Shown here piece after piece: positions 23,271 to 31,286 of a stretch of DNA of 33,040 nt. A program made the translations under genes and the position numbers. Every line of letters begins with the position of its first letter. Position 1 is the first letter of the stretch. The notes under the pieces are model-generated. The model ran no database searches and was not told the DNA's origin. It was given only the letters and a program-made list of their open reading frames with translations. The DNA is from Planctomycetota bacterium (GTDB taxonomy: Bacteria > Planctomycetota > UBA1135 > UBA2386), in contig JAGQRB010000875.1 in assembly GCA_020425925.1 (NCBI GenBank), positions 1 to 33,040 of the forward strand. Reading direction: 5' to 3'.

Positions 23271-24311
23271 GTGCGTCGCACCGTCGTCGCAGTCGTCGTC
23301 GGTGCGATCGCCGGGCTGACGGCCGGGGCCGGCTGCACGCACCGCGAGCCGGCCGCGCCGGCCGGCAACGCGGTCGGGGAGGAGCCGGCGCTGTTCACCG
23401 TGCGCGGCCGCCTGGATGCGCCCCGCGAGCTGTCCTACGCGGTCGAGGCCGCAACCGCCCCGATCGAAGCCGACCTGGCGCAACGCGCGATCGACCGCGC
23501 CGCGGCGGTCTGGAGCGCCACCGGCGTCGTGCGGCTGCTGCCGGCATCGGACGACGGCGCGCCCGACATCCGCCTCGGCTGGCGTCGCGGCCACCACGGC
23601 GCGTGCCAGCCGTTCGGTCCCGGCGCGGAGGTGGCCCACTCCGGTCCGGTCCGACGCGGCACGTTCGTCCACTTCGACCTCGGCCACGCCTGGGACGAGC
23701 GGTCGATCTTCGGCACCGCGGTGCACGAGCTCGGCCACGTGCTCGGGCTCGGCCACAGCGCGGCACCCGACGCCGCGATGGGCACGGCCGTCGATCGGCC
23801 GACGGCGCTGTCGCGCCACGATCTCGCCGGACTCGCATCGCTCTACGGCGGCGCGGCGCTCGCACCCGCGGCGAGCGACCTGCGGATCGGCGGCGACACC
23901 TGGCTGCGGCGGACCTGCCCGACCGCGACCACCGCGTTCGCGGTCTTCGACACCGACGGCGACGGCGACGACGAGGTGATCGTCTGGCGCACCGACAAGG
24001 CCGGGGCCGGCCAGGTCACGATCTTCCACTTCGCGCCCGGGCCGGTGCTCGATCACACCCTCGGCCCGTTCTTCGGTGTGGTCGCACCGGAAGGCGACGT
24101 CGGCTTCGCGGCGAGCCCGGCCGGCGTCCGCTATCTGGTCTGTCGCTTCGCCAGCGGCGCGACCGTTCTGCGCCAGTTCGACCAGCACGGCGCGCCCGCG
24201 ATGCCGTCGGTCCCGCCGCCACCCGATCTGAGCGCGACCGCCGCGCAGTCGGGCGACCTCGACGGCGACGGCGAAGTGGATCGGATCGAGCGATTTCGAA
24301 GTTCGCCGTAA
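23271..24311 (+). CDS. Matrixin-like zinc metalloprotease lipoprotein
   Basis: The 346-residue product has a lipoprotein signal ending GAGC (C22). A metzincin catalytic domain follows at about 40-195 with the zinc motif HELGHVLGLGH (152-162: H152, E153, H156, H162) and a methionine likely forming the Met-turn (M170). The C-terminal half (200-346) contains two Asp-rich calcium-binding-like segments, DTDGDGDDE (about 228-236) and DLDGDGEVD near the end, resembling FG-GAP/VCBS-type repeats. No cysteine-switch propeptide is visible. It should act in the periplasm or on the cell surface. GTG 23271 starts 6 bases after the di-haem gene, in the same operon. Targets are unknown; the neighbouring cytochromes are possible clients. 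Confidence 0.82.
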   Translation: MRRTVVAVVVGAIAGLTAGAGCTHREPAAPAGNAVGEEPALFTVRGRLDAPRELSYAVEAATAPIEADLAQRAIDRAAAVWSATGVVRLLPASDDGAPDIRLGWRRGHHGACQPFGPGAEVAHSGPVRRGTFVHFDLGHAWDERSIFGTAVHELGHVLGLGHSAAPDAAMGTAVDRPTALSRHDLAGLASLYGGAALAPAASDLRIGGDTWLRRTCPTATTAFAVFDTDGDGDDEVIVWRTDKAGAGQVTIFHFAPGPVLDHTLGPFFGVVAPEGDVGFAASPAGVRYLVCRFASGATVLRQFDQHGAPAMPSVPPPPDLSATAAQSGDLDGDGEVDRIERFRSSP

Positions 24312-24364
24312 CCTCGAGGCCCCGCCGGTGCACAGGCCACGGACTACCCACCAAGGAGCCCGTG

Positions 24365-24820
24365 ATGGAGATCGACTTCGACGCGACCGAGAGCGTTTCC
24401 GACTACGTGACCGTGCCCGCCGGCACCTACCTCTGCCGCGTCGTGGAGGTGCGACCCGGGACGACGCGCGGCGGCGACGAACGCTGGTCGCTACGGCTCG
24501 TCGTCGCCGAGGGTCAGCACGTCGGCAAGCAGGCCGCGTGGGACAACCTCGTGTTCAGCACGCGCGGCCGCGCCCGCGTCCGACTCGTGATGCAGGCGCT
24601 CGGTCTGCCGTCGGCGGGCAAGGTGCGCATCGACCCGGGCGACCTCGAGAACCGCACCGCGCTCGTGGAGATCCGCCCGGCCGAGTACCAGAGTGCGGCC
24701 GGCCAGACGATCCGCCGCAACGAGGTGCCCTACGACGGCTACCGCCGCGTGCCCCGAACCGACGACGAGAGCGACGGCGAGCAGGAAACCGAGGTCGACC
24801 CCAACGACATCCCGTTCTGA
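24365..24820 (+). CDS. DUF669-like protein with SSB-type C-terminal tip
   Basis: The 151-residue product has a beta-rich core (about 1-125) containing VPAGTYLCRVVEVRPG, RWSLRLVVAEGQHVGKQAAWDNLVF and a LGLP segment, resembling DUF669 proteins common in phages beside recombination genes. The tail is acidic (DDESDGEQETEVDPN) and ends NDIPF, nearly identical to the DDIPF tip by which bacterial SSB recruits DNA-repair proteins. It is therefore likely a single-strand-DNA-binding accessory protein; this rests on motif resemblance, not on a search. No other phage-like gene is nearby. ATG 24365 has AAGGAG upstream. It follows the protease gene by 53 bases and may have its own promoter. Confidence 0.65.
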   Translation: MEIDFDATESVSDYVTVPAGTYLCRVVEVRPGTTRGGDERWSLRLVVAEGQHVGKQAAWDNLVFSTRGRARVRLVMQALGLPSAGKVRIDPGDLENRTALVEIRPAEYQSAAGQTIRRNEVPYDGYRRVPRTDDESDGEQETEVDPNDIPF

Positions 24821-24864
24821 CGCATCGGGGTTGACCTCCGGCGATCGAACCGGACAACGACGCC

Positions 24865-25686
24865 ATGGAGGAGCTGTTCCGCTCGTCGCTGCCGTTCCAG
24901 GCCGCATTGCTCCTGCTCGCGTTCCTGCTGTGCCTCGCGCCCGGCTTCGGCCGCAAGGGCAGGGTCACGATCGTGGTCCTGCTGCTGCTGCCGGCGCTCG
25001 GCATCGCGGTCGACCTGCTGGTCGACGACCACGCGAGCGACACGACGCTCGAGGTGCCGAACGTCTTCGGCCGCGGGCCCGACCTCCAACCCCACGTCTG
25101 GGTCGTCGACCGGGTGACCGCGGCGCTGTGGGCCTGGCACATCGCGATGATCGCCGTGCTCGCGTTGCCAGCGCTCGCGATCTGGCTGACTCGCCGGCGC
25201 CCGGTCGGCGCACCGCGGCCAGTGTGGTTCGGGGCGCTGCTGTTCTGGTACGTGCTCGCCGCCCGACTCGCGCTCGAGCTCACCGCCGCACACCGCCCGA
25301 TCGTGTGGGGATTCGGCGCCTCGGTGACGCTGCTCGCCGTGCTGCCCTGCTTCGGCTACTGGTGCGGCGCGCGCGGCGTGTCCGCCGGCGGCTTCGTCGC
25401 CCGGCTGGTCCTGCTGGCGATCGCCCAGCGCGCACCGCTCGCCGCGCTCGCATGGCTCGCGACCACGCAGCACCTCGGCACGCATCTCGACGTGCACGTC
25501 GTGACCGACATCGCGACGCCGGTCTTCGGGACCCGCGAGCTCGCGACCGATTTCGAGCGCTGGCTGTGGGCGATCCTGCTGCCGCAGCTCGCGCTCTGGG
25601 TCGAGGTGACCGTGCTTTTCGGCGCGGCGCTCGGCATCCTGCCGTTCTGGCTCGGCAGACGCCGGCGCGCCGAGGCCACTCCGTGA
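24865..25686 (+). CDS. Polytopic inner-membrane protein of unknown function
   Basis: The 273-residue product has about six to seven hydrophobic segments (near 12-28, 33-52, 88-110, 120-137, 150-170, 182-200 and 235-260). A polar loop near 205-225 reads TTQHLGTHLDVHVVTDIATP, whose His/Asp residues could bind a metal or ligand. I do not recognise the family. ATG 24865 is the first plausible start. One base separates its stop from the next gene, so it is probably transcribed with it and with lemA. Confidence 0.75.
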   Translation: MEELFRSSLPFQAALLLLAFLLCLAPGFGRKGRVTIVVLLLLPALGIAVDLLVDDHASDTTLEVPNVFGRGPDLQPHVWVVDRVTAALWAWHIAMIAVLALPALAIWLTRRRPVGAPRPVWFGALLFWYVLAARLALELTAAHRPIVWGFGASVTLLAVLPCFGYWCGARGVSAGGFVARLVLLAIAQRAPLAALAWLATTQHLGTHLDVHVVTDIATPVFGTRELATDFERWLWAILLPQLALWVEVTVLFGAALGILPFWLGRRRRAEATP

Positions 25687-25687
25687 C

Positions 25688-26392
25688 ATGGAACCCGCAG
25701 TCCTGATCCTGATCGTCGTCGGCTTCGTCGCGCTGATCGGCACGATCGCCTACCTGCAGTGGCAGGCCGAGAAGAAGCGACAGAGCGAACTGGCCGCGTT
25801 CGCGGCGGCGAACGGCTTCGCGTTCGATCCGGGGCACGACTCCTCGCACGACGACCGCTTCGCGCAGTTCGAGATCTTCCGCCGCGGCCACTCGCGCATC
25901 GCAAGGAACACGATGACCGGCCGCACGCGGCTGTTCGACCGCGACTGCCGCATCGTCTGCGGCGACTTCCGCTACAAGGTCACCTCGAGCAACGGCAAGA
26001 CGACGCAGACCACGACCTACAACTTCAGCTACCTGATCGTGCACCCGCCGTGGGACACGCCGCCGCTGCTGATCCGGCCCGAGGGCTTCTTCGACAAGGT
26101 CGCCGGCGCGTTCGGCTTCGATGACATCGATTTCGAGTCCGACGAGTTCAGCCGCAAGTTCTACGTCAAGTCGCCCGACAAGCGCTTCGCCTACGACGTG
26201 CTGCACCCACGCATGATGGAGTTCCTGCTCGGCGAGCAGCCGCCGATGATCGACATCGAGGATCGCGCGCTGTGTCTCGGTGGCGGCAAGAAGCGCTGGT
26301 CCCCGGCCGAGTTCGACCGCAAGCTCGAGTTCGTGCGGGGCTTTTGCGAGCTCTGGCCGCGTCATCTCGTCCGCGATCTGGACCACCACTGA
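25688..26392 (+). CDS. Membrane-anchored hypothetical protein upstream of lemA
   Basis: The 234-residue product has one N-terminal membrane helix (about 4-22) and a soluble alpha/beta domain containing NGFAFDPGHDSSHDDRFAQF, GDFRYKVTSSNGK and KFYVKSPDKRFAYDVLHPRM. Proteins of this kind are recurrent neighbours of LemA and are annotated as unknown. Its stop codon overlaps the lemA start (TGATG), so the products are made together. A membrane-surface complex with LemA is the simplest guess. Confidence 0.78.
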   Translation: MEPAVLILIVVGFVALIGTIAYLQWQAEKKRQSELAAFAAANGFAFDPGHDSSHDDRFAQFEIFRRGHSRIARNTMTGRTRLFDRDCRIVCGDFRYKVTSSNGKTTQTTTYNFSYLIVHPPWDTPPLLIRPEGFFDKVAGAFGFDDIDFESDEFSRKFYVKSPDKRFAYDVLHPRMMEFLLGEQPPMIDIEDRALCLGGGKKRWSPAEFDRKLEFVRGFCELWPRHLVRDLDHH

Positions 26393-26949
26393 TGGAAGTC
26401 GTCATCATCGTCGCCGTCGTCCTGCTGATCCCGCTGATCTGGTGGATCGCCGTCTACAACCGCTTCGTCCGGCTCAAGCATGCCGTCAAGGAGAGCTGGG
26501 CCGACATCGACGTCGAGCTCAAGCGACGCTACGAGCTGATCCCCAACCTGGTCGAGACCGTCAAGGGCTACGCCCGGCACGAACGCGAAGTGCTCGAGCG
26601 CGTCGTCGAGCTCCGCAACCGCGCGGCGGCGAGCCACGGCTCCGCGGCCTCGCAGGCCGGCGACGAGAATCAGCTCAACGTCGGTCTCAAGTCGCTGTTC
26701 GCGGTGGCCGAGAGCTACCCGGCGCTGAAGGCCGACGCCCAATTCCTCGCGCTGCAGGAGGAGCTCGCGGTCACCGAGGATCGGATCGCGGCCGCTCGCC
26801 GCTTCTTCAACGGCAACGTCCGCGACCTGCGCAACCTGATGCAGTCGTTCCCGACCAGCATCGTCGGCGGCACGATGAGTCTCGAGGAACCGACCTTCTT
26901 CGAGCTCGACGACGCCAGCGAACGCGTCGTGCCGCGGGTCACGGTCTGA
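26392..26949 (+). CDS. lemA: LemA family protein
   Basis: The 185-residue product has an N-terminal membrane helix (1-21) and the diagnostic LemA core YNRFVRLKHAVKESWADIDV, ELKRRYELIPNLVETVKGYA and RRFFNGNVRDLRNLMQSFP. LemA proteins form long helical bundles at the cytoplasmic membrane; their function is unclear, with links to envelope stress. ATG 26392 lies in the upstream stop codon. The gene converges with the alkyltransferase-like gene, with only 8 bases between stop codons. Confidence 0.95.
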   Translation: MEVVIIVAVVLLIPLIWWIAVYNRFVRLKHAVKESWADIDVELKRRYELIPNLVETVKGYARHEREVLERVVELRNRAAASHGSAASQAGDENQLNVGLKSLFAVAESYPALKADAQFLALQEELAVTEDRIAAARRFFNGNVRDLRNLMQSFPTSIVGGTMSLEEPTFFELDDASERVVPRVTV

Positions 26950-26957
26950 CCGCGCGA

Positions 26958-27359
26958 TCAGAGCTCGGCGGCGCGCAGCAACGCGAAGCCGACGACCCGG
27001 CCCTTGCTCACGGCGACGCCCTCGTTCGCGAGCAGCCTGGCCTGCCGGCGCGCGGCCGCTGTACCCGGTCGCGCCAGGCGGCCGGTGGAGTCGACGACCC
27101 GCCACCACGGCACCGGGTCACTTGGGTGGCTCGGGTCACTTGAGTGGCTCGGGTCACCCGGTTCGGCGTCACCGGCCGGCAACGCCGCCAGCGCCCAGCC
27201 GACGTGGCGCGCCACCCCGACGCTGCCGAGTGCGCGCGCGACGTCGCCGTAGCTCGCGACCGCACCGGCCGGGATCCGGCGCACGAGCTCGTGGACCTGC
27301 TCGTGGAAGCCGGGGCCGACGATCCGGCGCGGACCGTGACGCGATGGGTCGTAGGGCAT
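26958..27359 (-). CDS. Alkyltransferase-like protein (MGMT family, no active Cys)
   Basis: The 133-residue product resembles the C-terminal DNA-binding domain of O6-alkylguanine-DNA alkyltransferase: IPAGAVASYGDVARALG (helix-turn-helix) and RHVGWALAALP. The active-site PCHRVV is replaced by PWWRVV (84-89), so it cannot accept alkyl groups and should act as an ATL, binding damaged DNA and flagging it for nucleotide excision repair. The loop just before this motif carries an inserted tandem repeat (about 69-82). ATG 27359 is preferred; ATG 27407 would leave only 8 bases to the divergent ligA start. Its DNA-repair role fits the neighbouring ligase. Confidence 0.85.
   Translation of the reverse strand: MPYDPSRHGPRRIVGPGFHEQVHELVRRIPAGAVASYGDVARALGSVGVARHVGWALAALPAGDAEPGDPSHSSDPSHPSDPVPWWRVVDSTGRLARPGTAAARRQARLLANEGVAVSKGRVVGFALLRAAEL
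27115..27159. repeat. 18-base tandem repeat inside the alkyltransferase-like gene
   Basis: Two 18-base units (27115-27132 and 27133-27150, GGGTCACTTG start, one base different) and half of a third (27151-27159) lie in tandem. They are a multiple of three and encode DPSH(S/P)S-type units, so copy-number changes by slippage would keep the reading frame. Confidence 0.9.
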
Positions 27360-27415
27360 CGCCGCAGATCTTGCCGGCTTGACCGGACGGCGCGCCAGCC
27401 CTTCCATCGCGGACC

Positions 27416-29434
27416 GTGAGCGACCGCCGCAACACCGGGCGAACCCTCGAAGCGCTGCGGGCCAGGATCCGCGCCGCCGACGACCAGTACTACAACCGCG
27501 GCCACAGCGACTGGACCGACGCCGAGTACGACGGCTGGTTCGCCGAGCTACGGCAGCTCGAAGCCGAACACCCCGAGCTCGTCACCGCCGACTCGCCGAC
27601 GCAGCGGGTCGGCGCGCCGCTGCCGAAGGGCGGCACGCTCGCGACGATCGAGCACATCGCGCCGATGGGCAGCCTGGAATCGCTGCACACCGCCGACGAG
27701 GTGCGCGAGTTCGACAAGCGCGCACGCAAGCTGCTCGGGCAACCCGAGGAGCCGCTGATCTGGAGCTGCGAGCCGAAGCTCGACGGCACCAGCGCCAACC
27801 TGGTCTACGAGCACGGCAAGCTGGTGCGCGGCATGTCGCGCGGCGACGGCGCGCGCGGCGAGGACATGACCCAGAACCTGCGCACGATCCGCAACCTGCC
27901 GCTCGAGCTCGCGGGCAAGGGTCCGTTCCCGACCCGGATCGAGATCCGCGGCGAGGTCATCATGTCGCGGGCCGCGTTCCGTCGGCTGCAGGAACGCGAG
28001 GAGACCAGCGCCGAAGGCACGTTCCGCAACGCCCGCAACACCGTCGCCGGCACGCTCAAGCTGCTCGATCCGCGGATCGTGCAGCGTCGCGCGCTCGATT
28101 TCATCGCGTTCGGTGTCGGCCACGTCGAAGGCTCGGAGTTCCGGACCCACACCGAGCTGCGCGAACGGCTCGCGGCCTGGGGCTTCACGATCGCCGAGCC
28201 GTCGGCGACAGCCTCGTCGATCGACGAGGTGATCGCGTTCCGCGACGGGCTCGAGGGCGAACGCGACGACATGACCTACGAGCTCGACGGCATCGTCGCG
28301 AAGGTCGACGACATCGCGCTGCAGCAGCAGCTCGGTCGCACGGCGCGCACGCCGCGCTGGGCGCTGGCCTACAAGTTCGCGCCGCGGCTGGCGACGACCC
28401 GGATCGTCGCGATCGGCGCACAGGTCGGCCGCACCGGCCAGGTGACCCCGGTCGCCCAGTTCGAACCGACCGAACTCGCCGGCGTCACGGTGCGCAACGC
28501 CTCGCTGCACAACTGGGCGCTGCTCGCCGAGCGCGACCTGCGGGTCGGCGACTTCGTCGAGATCCAGCGCGCCGGCGACGTGATCCCGGAGGTCGTGCGG
28601 GTCTTCACCGAACACCGCGGCGACGACAGCGTGCCGGTCGAGCCGCCGAGCCGTTGCCCGGTCTGCGGCGGCGAGCTGCACGTCGACGGCAAGTTCGTCT
28701 ACTGCGGCGACCTCGACTGCAAGGCGCAGCTCGCGGGCCGGATCGTCCACCTCGCGAGCCGGCGCGCGATGGACATCGAGGGCCTCGGGCCGAAACAGGT
28801 CGAGCAGCTGATCGACAGCGGTATCGTCAAGTCGCTCGAGGACGTCTTCACCCTCTCGGCCCGCCAGGCCGAGCTGCTCGAGCTCGAGCGCTGGGGCGAA
28901 CGCAGCACACAGAACCTGCTCGACAACCTCGAGCGCAGCAAGCACCCGACCCTGGCACGATTCCTCAACGGCATCGGCATCCGCCACGTCGGCGAGCAGA
29001 CCGCCAAGGACCTCGCGCGCAACTTCGGCTCGCTCGAGCGACTGCGCGACGCGGCGCCCGAGCAGCTGATGGCGGTCGACGGCGTCGGCGAGGAGGTGCA
29101 ACGCGCGGTCACCGAGTTCTTCGCCTCGCCGAAGAACGCCGCCACGCTCGCCGCGCTCGCGGCCGCCGGCGTCGCGCCCGAGGAGTCGGCGCCGACCGCC
29201 GGCCCGCTCGACGGTCGCGTCTTCGTGTTCACCGGCGGCCTGACGACGATGTCGCGCGACGACGCCAAAGCGAAGGTCGAGAGCCTCGGGGCCCGCACCG
29301 CCAACGGCATCAGCAAGAAGGTCACCGATGTCGTCGCCGGCGAGGACGCCGGCAGCAAGCTCGAGAAGGCCGAGAAGCTCGGCCTGCGCATCCTCGACGA
29401 GGCCGCGTTCGCCGCGTTGCTCGAGGCGCTGTGA
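27416..29434 (+). CDS. ligA: NAD-dependent DNA ligase LigA
   Basis: This 672-residue protein is of normal LigA length. Domain Ia has YYNRGHSDWTDAEYD (25-39) for NAD binding. The adenylation domain has K121 in CEPKLDG, followed by RGDGARGEDMTQNLRTIR, then the OB fold. The zinc finger is C414, C417, C430, C435. Helix-hairpin-helix repeats (about 445-585) and a C-terminal BRCT domain (about 596-672) complete it. It seals nicks in replication and repair. GTG 27416 is the start. Its stop overlaps a 32-residue membrane peptide gene. It diverges from the alkyltransferase-like gene. Confidence 0.96.
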   Translation: MSDRRNTGRTLEALRARIRAADDQYYNRGHSDWTDAEYDGWFAELRQLEAEHPELVTADSPTQRVGAPLPKGGTLATIEHIAPMGSLESLHTADEVREFDKRARKLLGQPEEPLIWSCEPKLDGTSANLVYEHGKLVRGMSRGDGARGEDMTQNLRTIRNLPLELAGKGPFPTRIEIRGEVIMSRAAFRRLQEREETSAEGTFRNARNTVAGTLKLLDPRIVQRRALDFIAFGVGHVEGSEFRTHTELRERLAAWGFTIAEPSATASSIDEVIAFRDGLEGERDDMTYELDGIVAKVDDIALQQQLGRTARTPRWALAYKFAPRLATTRIVAIGAQVGRTGQVTPVAQFEPTELAGVTVRNASLHNWALLAERDLRVGDFVEIQRAGDVIPEVVRVFTEHRGDDSVPVEPPSRCPVCGGELHVDGKFVYCGDLDCKAQLAGRIVHLASRRAMDIEGLGPKQVEQLIDSGIVKSLEDVFTLSARQAELLELERWGERSTQNLLDNLERSKHPTLARFLNGIGIRHVGEQTAKDLARNFGSLERLRDAAPEQLMAVDGVGEEVQRAVTEFFASPKNAATLAALAAAGVAPEESAPTAGPLDGRVFVFTGGLTTMSRDDAKAKVESLGARTANGISKKVTDVVAGEDAGSKLEKAEKLGLRILDEAAFAALLEAL

Positions 29435-29529
29435 AACCGCGCCGGAGGCTCGCGGCGCTGTGGCTGCCGCTGATGGGCATCGCGCTCGGCGTGCTGCTCT
29501 ACCTCGGCTACCTCGCGCTCGCGCTGTGA
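29431..29529 (+). CDS. Candidate 32-residue membrane peptide coupled to ligA
   Basis: GTG 29431 overlaps the ligA stop codon (GTGA) and opens a 33-codon frame. The peptide has a basic N-terminus (KPRRRLAA) followed by one hydrophobic helix (LWLPLMGIALGVLLYLGYLA), exactly the layout of a positive-inside single-span membrane protein. The 4-base overlap repeats the coupling seen between hpnC/D/E and sigma/partner here. No family is recognised; it would be too short for most gene callers. The frame is also open through ligA, so chance cannot be excluded. Confidence 0.55.
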   Translation: MKPRRRLAALWLPLMGIALGVLLYLGYLALAL

Positions 29530-29554
29530 CCCCGAACGGCCGCGAACCGGTCGA

Positions 29555-31285
29555 TCAGACGTAGACCGCGGTCAGATCGACCTGCGGAATGCGATCGCGC
29601 AGCTGCTTGCAGAGCGAAGCCATGCGCAGCGCGGTCGGGTCGCTCGGCAGCGCGTCGAACGCATGTGCGCTCGCGACCAGCACGGCCTTGGTACGGGCCC
29701 GCGACAGCGCGACGTTGAGCCGGTTGACCGAGAGGTGGAACGCGCCGCGCCGCGAACTCGCGTCGGGATCGCCGATCGTCAGCGACACGACAACGACCTC
29801 GCGTTCCTGGCCCTGGATCCGCTCGACGGTGTCGACCGTGATCCGATCGAAACCGCTGAGGGCCTTCTGCTGGATCCGCGAGCGCAGCAGCCGCACCTGT
29901 GCCCGGAACGGCGCGATCACGGCGACCTGCTCGGGCGGCACCCCGTGCACGCGCACGAGGTCCTCGACGAGATCGGCGACCGCGTTGGCCTCCTCGTTCG
30001 ACCGCTGCCCCGGCTGGCGATGGTCGATGCGCAACCAGACGACCGACTGCTCGGGCTCGAGTACTTCGTCGAGGCGCCCGCCGGCGACGAACGGCATCCG
30101 ACGCGGTGCGGCGCAGTCCGACGGCCGCAGCCCGCCGCCGTAGAACGACTCGCTGACGATCCGACAGACACCGTCGTTGAGACGGTAGCTGGTGTCGAGC
30201 AGATGCGAACCGTAGAGGCGGTGCAGGTGCTCGAAGACCGACGATGCCGCCAGCGGATCGGCGCGCGAGGTCGTGACGACCGGCGGCAGCTGCTGATGAT
30301 CGCCGAAGAACAGCCAGCGCTGGCTGCGCAGCATGCCGGGCAGCGCGTGCGGGATCGGCAGCTGCCCGGCCTCGTCGAACACCGTGTAGTGGAAGCGTTC
30401 GCGATCGTGCAGCTTGCCGAGCTGGAAGCAGGTCGAGCCGACGACCACGTTCTGGCGCGGCAGCGTCACGCGCCGCGCGTCGGCGAGCGCGATGCCGGCG
30501 GCGCGCAGACGCTCGCGACCCTCGGTGCTGGAGGAGTCGAGCTTGACGATGTCGAGCTCGCCGCCGAGCTCACGGATCGCGAGCAGCGCGTTGTCGACGG
30601 CGCGGTGGGTGTAGGCGCACACCGCGATCCGGCAGCCCGCGCGCACCAGCATGACGGCCACCTGCGCCAGCAGTCGGGTCTTGCCGGTGCCCGGCGGCCC
30701 CTGCACGAGCGCCAGGCTCTCGGTGCCGATCGCGGCGGCGCCGGCCTCGACCTGCGACGGGTTGAGCACGGTCGCGGCGAGGCCGTCGCGACCGCGCTGG
30801 CGTCGCCCTTCGTCGGTCGCGACCTCGTGGCGGCCGGTCAGCACGCCGCGGATCCACTCGGAGGCGAACGCGGCCCGGACCGCGTCGCGCAGGCGTCCCT
30901 GCAGGCCGAGCGGTCGGCGGTCGACGACGTAGTCGACGCCGGGTTCGAGGTCGCAGGCGACGTCGCGCAGATAGGGGTCGCGCTCGAGCCGCAGTTCGCC
31001 CTTCTCGGCGTCGTACTCGCCGCAGGCCAGCGGCGCACCGCCATCGAGATCGATACCGTCGCCGACGATCACCGGATCGCCCGGGCGGAACTTCGACGGG
31101 TTGTCGGCGACGGCGAAGCGGTGCGTGCCGCCGCGCTCGCCGAGATACCTCGCGTCGCGCAGGCACTCGCCCTCGAGCACGCGCGCATCGATCGGTTGCG
31201 CCCGCAGCTCCCGCAGCGCGCGGCGTTCGCCGTGCTCTTCGCGGGCGAGGAAACGGAGCAGGCGCTGTTCGAGCGAGAGATCCAC
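29555..31285 (-). CDS. UPF1/SMUBP2-like superfamily 1 helicase
   Basis: The 576-residue product has an N-terminal domain (1-190), then RecA-like domain 1 with Walker A GPPGTGKT (196-203), AYTHRAVDN (motif Ia, about 224-232), DEAGQ (304-308) and GDHQQLPP (328-335), and RecA-like domain 2 with TVDTVERIQGQEREVVVVS and RLNVALSRARTKAVLV. These are the SF1B motifs of UPF1, SMUBP2 and DNA2-type ATPases, which unwind DNA or RNA 5' to 3'. GTG 31285 lies one base after the transglutaminase stop; a GTG at 31306 would overlap it. No nuclease domain is attached. Function in bacteria is poorly known. Confidence 0.87.
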   Translation of the reverse strand: MDLSLEQRLLRFLAREEHGERRALRELRAQPIDARVLEGECLRDARYLGERGGTHRFAVADNPSKFRPGDPVIVGDGIDLDGGAPLACGEYDAEKGELRLERDPYLRDVACDLEPGVDYVVDRRPLGLQGRLRDAVRAAFASEWIRGVLTGRHEVATDEGRRQRGRDGLAATVLNPSQVEAGAAAIGTESLALVQGPPGTGKTRLLAQVAVMLVRAGCRIAVCAYTHRAVDNALLAIRELGGELDIVKLDSSSTEGRERLRAAGIALADARRVTLPRQNVVVGSTCFQLGKLHDRERFHYTVFDEAGQLPIPHALPGMLRSQRWLFFGDHQQLPPVVTTSRADPLAASSVFEHLHRLYGSHLLDTSYRLNDGVCRIVSESFYGGGLRPSDCAAPRRMPFVAGGRLDEVLEPEQSVVWLRIDHRQPGQRSNEEANAVADLVEDLVRVHGVPPEQVAVIAPFRAQVRLLRSRIQQKALSGFDRITVDTVERIQGQEREVVVVSLTIGDPDASSRRGAFHLSVNRLNVALSRARTKAVLVASAHAFDALPSDPTALRMASLCKQLRDRIPQVDLTAVYV

Positions 31286-31286
31286 G

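Noticed and set aside
24365..24820. DUF669-like gene as the remnant of an integrated phage
   Set aside because: Base composition matches its neighbours and there are no other phage genes, repeats or attachment-like sites around it.
27488..27532. LigA has Tyr where E. coli LigA has His23 (YYN instead of YHV)
   Set aside because: Tyr at this position also occurs in Gram-positive LigA such as that of Bacillus, and the other NAD-contact residues are kept, so this is normal variation.
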